This document shows positions 13,981-17,065 of a DNA stretch of 17,065 bases, one piece after another. Source of the stretch: DATFJZ01 sp046482845. Lineage in GTDB: Bacteria; Desulfobacterota; Desulfobacteria; Desulfobacterales; Desulfobacteraceae. The stretch is taken from positions 1-17,065 of the forward strand of contig JAWOEJ010000368.1 of the NCBI GenBank assembly GCA_046482845.1, read 5' to 3'. The position numbers and the translations under genes were made by a program. A model generated the notes under the pieces. That model searched no databases. It was not told where the DNA came from and saw only the letters and a program-made list of their open reading frames with translations. Positions within the stretch are counted from its first letter, which is position 1. Each line of letters begins with the position of its first letter.

Positions 13981-14032
13981 CTGAAGATCTTAAAACCCTG
14001 CTGGAACTGAAGATCTAAAAAACAGGCTGGAA
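13981..14032. repeat. imperfect 26-bp tandem direct repeat in the hom leader
   Basis: 13981-14006 and 14007-14032 match at 22 of 26 positions; both start CTGAAGATCT and end GCTGGAA. They lie within the predicted 5' untranslated leader of hom. Confidence 0.8.
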
Positions 14033-14065
14033 ATAATTGCCAAAAAACCGGGAGACACGCGTAAA

Positions 14066-15370
14066 ATGAACAAAATCAATATAGGGATACTTGGATGCGG
14101 CATTGTGGGAACAGGCGTGGCCAGAATACTGCTTGAAAAGAGCGATCTGCTTCAATCACGCACCAATGCCCTGCTCAACCTGAAATATGTTGCCGATCTG
14201 GACACACAGACAGACAGGGGCCTTTTATTTGAACAGGGTGTATTTATTTCCGATGCCGAAATTATTCTCAATGATCCTGAAATTGATATTGTTGTTGAAA
14301 CCATAGGCGGGCAGACAGCGGCAAAGGCACTGGCCATCAAAGCCCTGGAAAAGGGTAAGCATCTGGTCACTGCCAACAAGGCCCTGATTGCCTCCTTTGG
14401 AAATGAACTGGTCAAAACCGCAAGAAAAAACAACGTGGATCTGGCTTTTGAGGCCAGCACCGGCGGGTGCATGCCGGTGATCAAAACCTTAAGGGAATCA
14501 TTGATAGGAAACCGCATTGAATCCATAACCGGTATTCTCAATGGTACCTGCAACTATATTCTAACCAAGATGTCAAAGCAGGGATGCCCGTTTGAATCCG
14601 CATTAAAAGAAGCCCAGGCAAAGGGCTTTGCCGAAGCTGACCCCTTTCTGGATATTGAAGGCGGGGATACGGCCCACAAGCTGGCCATCATTACCGCCCT
14701 GGCCTACTGCATGAACATCAATCTGAAAGATATTCATGTTGAAGGAATCTCCAGTATCTCCCCCATGGACATTGAATTTGCAGAGGGCTTTGGCCATGCC
14801 ATCAAGCTGCTTGCTGTGAGTAAAAATCATTCTGACACCATTGAGGCCAGGGTTCACCCGGCCATGATCCCCCTGTCCAACCCCCTGTCCCATGTGGACG
14901 GCTCCATGAATGCCGTCACCATTACAGGAGATGCCACAGGACAGACCATGCTCTACGGCCACGGGGCCGGAATGATGCCCACGGCCAGCGCAGTGATCAG
15001 TGATATTGCCGATATTGCCCGCAATATCATATCCGGTGCCAGCCGCCGGGTTCCCATCCTGGGATGCCGGGAAGAAAGCATCAGATTGATTCCGGTACTG
15101 CCGATCAACCAGGTTGAAATATGCTACTATATTCGACTTTCAGCCGCAGATCAGCCCGGTGTGCTGTCCAAAATATCCGGCATACTGGGCAACTACGGAA
15201 TAAGCATAAAAACCGTTCATCAGAAGGGCAGAGAAGCCAGGGGAGCTGTCCCTGTTGTCATGCTGACCCACCAGGCCAGGGAACAAAGCATCCAAACGGC
15301 CTTAACAGAAATCGCAGGCCTTGAGTCTATTCTGGATAAACCAGTTGTCATCAGAATTGAAGAAAAATAA
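14066..15370 (+). CDS. hom: homoserine dehydrogenase with C-terminal ACT domain
   Basis: This 434-residue enzyme reduces aspartate semialdehyde to homoserine with NAD(P)H at the branch to threonine and methionine. It has a Rossmann N-terminus (GCGIVGTG, 10-17), TANKALIA (102-109) with K105, and the catalytic segment EADPFLDIEGGDTAHKL (190-206) with the proton-donor K205. The ACT domain (about 353-430, starting YYIRLSAADQPGVL) normally mediates threonine feedback inhibition. The usual EASVGGGIP motif reads EASTGGCMP (129-137), a small deviation near the active site. The ATG at 14066 has GGGAG 11 nt upstream. It heads an operon with thrH and rfaE1 (11- and 7-bp gaps). Confidence 0.95.
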   Translation: MNKINIGILGCGIVGTGVARILLEKSDLLQSRTNALLNLKYVADLDTQTDRGLLFEQGVFISDAEIILNDPEIDIVVETIGGQTAAKALAIKALEKGKHLVTANKALIASFGNELVKTARKNNVDLAFEASTGGCMPVIKTLRESLIGNRIESITGILNGTCNYILTKMSKQGCPFESALKEAQAKGFAEADPFLDIEGGDTAHKLAIITALAYCMNINLKDIHVEGISSISPMDIEFAEGFGHAIKLLAVSKNHSDTIEARVHPAMIPLSNPLSHVDGSMNAVTITGDATGQTMLYGHGAGMMPTASAVISDIADIARNIISGASRRVPILGCREESIRLIPVLPINQVEICYYIRLSAADQPGVLSKISGILGNYGISIKTVHQKGREARGAVPVVMLTHQAREQSIQTALTEIAGLESILDKPVVIRIEEK

Positions 15371-15381
15371 AAGGAAAACAA

Positions 15382-15981
15382 ATGAATATTCTATGTTCAG
15401 ACCTTGAAGGGGTTTTTGTTCCGGAAATCTGGATCAAGGTGGCAGAAAAAACCGGCATTGAAGAGTTGAGGCTGACCACAAGGGATATATCCGACTATAA
15501 TGAACTGATGAAAAAAAGACTCAGGGTAATGGATCAGCACGGCCTTAAACTCAAAGATATCACAGATGCAGTAGCCTCCCTTGATCCCCTGGAAGGCGCA
15601 GCGGAAACCCTTGCCTGGATCAGAACCCGCTATCAGATCATCGTTTTATCCGACACTTTTGAAGAATTTGCCAAACCTTTGATGCAGAAACTGGATTTTC
15701 CCACCCTCTTCTGCCACAGCCTGGTGGTGGATGCAGACGGCAGGATCACAGATTATGCCTTAAGGCAGCAGGGGCAGAAACAAAAGGCCGTAAAAGCATT
15801 GCAGAGCCTCAACTACCGGGTCATTGCCTTTGGCGACTCCTACAATGACACTGACATGCTGAAACAGGCGGACACAGGGTTCTTTTTCAAACCCCCTGAA
15901 TCCATTTTAAAGGATTTTCCGGACTTTGCCGTTACCCGGACCTATGATGAATTAAAAGAAATGATTACTTCGGTGATTTAA
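15382..15981 (+). CDS. thrH: bifunctional phosphoserine phosphatase / homoserine phosphotransferase ThrH
   Basis: This 199-residue HAD-superfamily protein closely resembles Pseudomonas ThrH, which dephosphorylates phosphoserine and can pass the phosphate to homoserine, bypassing homoserine kinase. Motif I is SDLEGVFVPEIW with nucleophile D7 and E9; motif II is LSDTF (89-93); motif IV is GDSYND (151-156). TTRDISDY (32-39) and HGLKLKDI (53-60) are ThrH-specific. AAGGA lies 7-8 nt before the ATG. Placement 11 bp after hom strongly supports a role in threonine synthesis. Confidence 0.93.
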   Translation: MNILCSDLEGVFVPEIWIKVAEKTGIEELRLTTRDISDYNELMKKRLRVMDQHGLKLKDITDAVASLDPLEGAAETLAWIRTRYQIIVLSDTFEEFAKPLMQKLDFPTLFCHSLVVDADGRITDYALRQQGQKQKAVKALQSLNYRVIAFGDSYNDTDMLKQADTGFFFKPPESILKDFPDFAVTRTYDELKEMITSVI

Positions 15982-15988
15982 CCCTGCC

Positions 15989-16957
15989 ATGGCTCTGGAC
16001 ATATCCTTATATAAAAAAATCAGGGTCCTTGTGATAGGCGACCTCATGATTGATGAATACCTGTGGGGCGATGTGGACCGCATCTCTCCGGAAGCCCCTG
16101 TTCCTGTTGTGACGGTAAAAAAAGAAACCACCACCCTGGGCGGCGCCGGCAATGTTGTCAACAACCTCATTGCCATGGGGGCGTCCGTCTATGTTGCCGG
16201 CACTGCAGGCATGGGTAGAGCCGGCCGGCTGATGGTGACCAAATTAAAAGAACTTGGAGTGGACACAGGCGGCATTGTTGATGAACCGGACCGGCCCACG
16301 ACCCAGAAAACCCGCATTATCGCAGCCAACCAGCAGGTGCTGCGCATTGACCGGGAAACCAGAACACAGATCTCTTCTGCCACCCTTAAAAAAATATCTA
16401 TTTTCCTTGAGCAGAAAATACCCTGTATGGATCTTGTGCTGGTTTCAGATTATGACAAGGGTCTGGTTACAAAAGCGCTTATACAGATAACAGGCCGTAT
16501 TGCTGAACAAAACCGCATCCTCACCCTGGGGGACCCCAAGGGGTTTGATTTTTCCAAATACCGGTCCCTGTCCATTTTAACCCCCAATCAAAAAGAAGCA
16601 GGGCTGGCCTCGGGCATTGAAATTTTCTCCCATGAAGATCTGGTAAAAGCAGGTCAGAAAATCATCAGAACCGCCCATCTTGACCGGCTTTTAATCACCT
16701 GCGGCAAAGACGGCATGATGGGATTTGACAGCAACGGAGATATTTTCAACATCAAATCCAGGGCCAGACAGGTATTTGATGTATCCGGAGCCGGAGATAC
16801 AGTGGTCTCAATCCTGGGGCTTTCCCTTGCCGCCGGTGCCAGCTTCAGGGAAAGTGCTGCCGCAGCCAATGCCGCAGCAGGCATTGTTGTTGCAAAAATC
16901 GGAACAGCCACGGCCACTGTTCAGGAACTGGAAAAAGCCCTGGATGAAAAAAAATAA
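15989..16957 (+). CDS. rfaE1: D-glycero-beta-D-manno-heptose-7-phosphate kinase (HldE kinase domain / RfaE1)
   Basis: This 322-residue PfkB/ribokinase-family enzyme phosphorylates heptose 7-phosphate at C1 for ADP-heptose used in LPS core. The family start is seen in VIGDLMIDEYLWGDVDRISP (15-34) and EAPVPVV, with GGAGNVVNN (51-59) for substrate binding, LGDPKG (180-185) and the catalytic SGAGDT (266-271, D270). The protein ends after the kinase domain, so the cytidylyltransferase half (RfaE2) found in fused HldE must be encoded elsewhere. The ATG at 15989 lacks a strong ribosome binding site; GGTGA overlapping the end of thrH may serve, suggesting coupling. No hairpin terminator is visible after the stop. 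Confidence 0.92.
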   Translation: MALDISLYKKIRVLVIGDLMIDEYLWGDVDRISPEAPVPVVTVKKETTTLGGAGNVVNNLIAMGASVYVAGTAGMGRAGRLMVTKLKELGVDTGGIVDEPDRPTTQKTRIIAANQQVLRIDRETRTQISSATLKKISIFLEQKIPCMDLVLVSDYDKGLVTKALIQITGRIAEQNRILTLGDPKGFDFSKYRSLSILTPNQKEAGLASGIEIFSHEDLVKAGQKIIRTAHLDRLLITCGKDGMMGFDSNGDIFNIKSRARQVFDVSGAGDTVVSILGLSLAAGASFRESAAAANAAAGIVVAKIGTATATVQELEKALDEKK

Positions 16958-16966
16958 AAAAACCTC

Positions 16967-16995
16967 TTGACTTCTAATCTTAATTCAGCTATATT
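16967..16995 (+). promoter_or_regulatory. strong sigma-70 promoter for the initiator tRNA
   Basis: TTGACT (16967-16972), a 17-bp spacer and TATATT (16990-16995) lie immediately before the tRNA, with the predicted start about 5 nt upstream of it. Confidence 0.75.
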
Positions 16996-17006
16996 TCATG
17001 GGTTGT

Positions 17007-17065
<59 letters not shown>

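Overview
The window looks like chromosomal DNA of a sulfate-reducing Desulfobacterota bacterium, probably of the Desulfobacteraceae type. This is inferred from moderate G+C with AT-rich intergenic regions, a FrhB-type iron-sulfur flavoprotein, and a mix of ordinary biosynthetic genes; no taxonomic marker here is decisive. The first ~415 bases stand apart. They are clearly richer in G+C and encode, on the minus strand, a fragment of a multiheme cytochrome c resembling the hydroxylamine oxidoreductase (HAO) family. This joins abruptly to the interior of a FapA/DUF342 gene, so both genes are broken at the join. I read it as a chimeric junction (assembly or amplification artefact, or less likely a real recombination).

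Layout. 343-1983 (+): FapA-like polymerised beta-solenoid/coiled-coil protein missing its N-terminus, ending in a 31-bp tandem duplication over the stop codon. 2095-3009 (-): YihG-type lysophospholipid acyltransferase. 3010-3546: a repeat-rich intergenic region with palindromic interspersed repeats and a good sigma-54 promoter candidate. 3547-4662 (+): FrhB-family protein with two [4Fe-4S] clusters. 4659-5387 (-): YgiM-like SH3b membrane protein. 5555-7945 (+): an overlapping three-gene operon of a class II aldolase, an uncharacterised protein with a DisA/DAC-like nucleotide domain, and a histidine-rich protein. 7935-9134 (-): ornithine aminotransferase. 9374-10294 (-): EamA transporter. 10515-11531 (+): NagZ. 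11499-12512 (-): TsaD. 12583-12715: 19 heptanucleotide repeats. 12801-13844 (-): PurM. 14066-16957 (+): hom, thrH and rfaE1, closely spaced behind a consensus-like promoter. The window ends inside an initiator tRNA gene that has its own promoter.

Functions are mostly housekeeping: hom and thrH form the start of threonine synthesis, purM is purine synthesis, tsaD makes the tRNA t6A modification, nagZ recycles peptidoglycan, and rfaE1 supplies heptose for LPS core. The most interesting unit is the aldolase / DAC-like / His-rich operon. Its middle protein keeps the DGA motif of diadenylate cyclases but has RYN where the cyclase RHR motif should be, which suggests a nucleotide sensor rather than a cyclase. 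I found no CRISPR array, complete insertion sequence or prophage.
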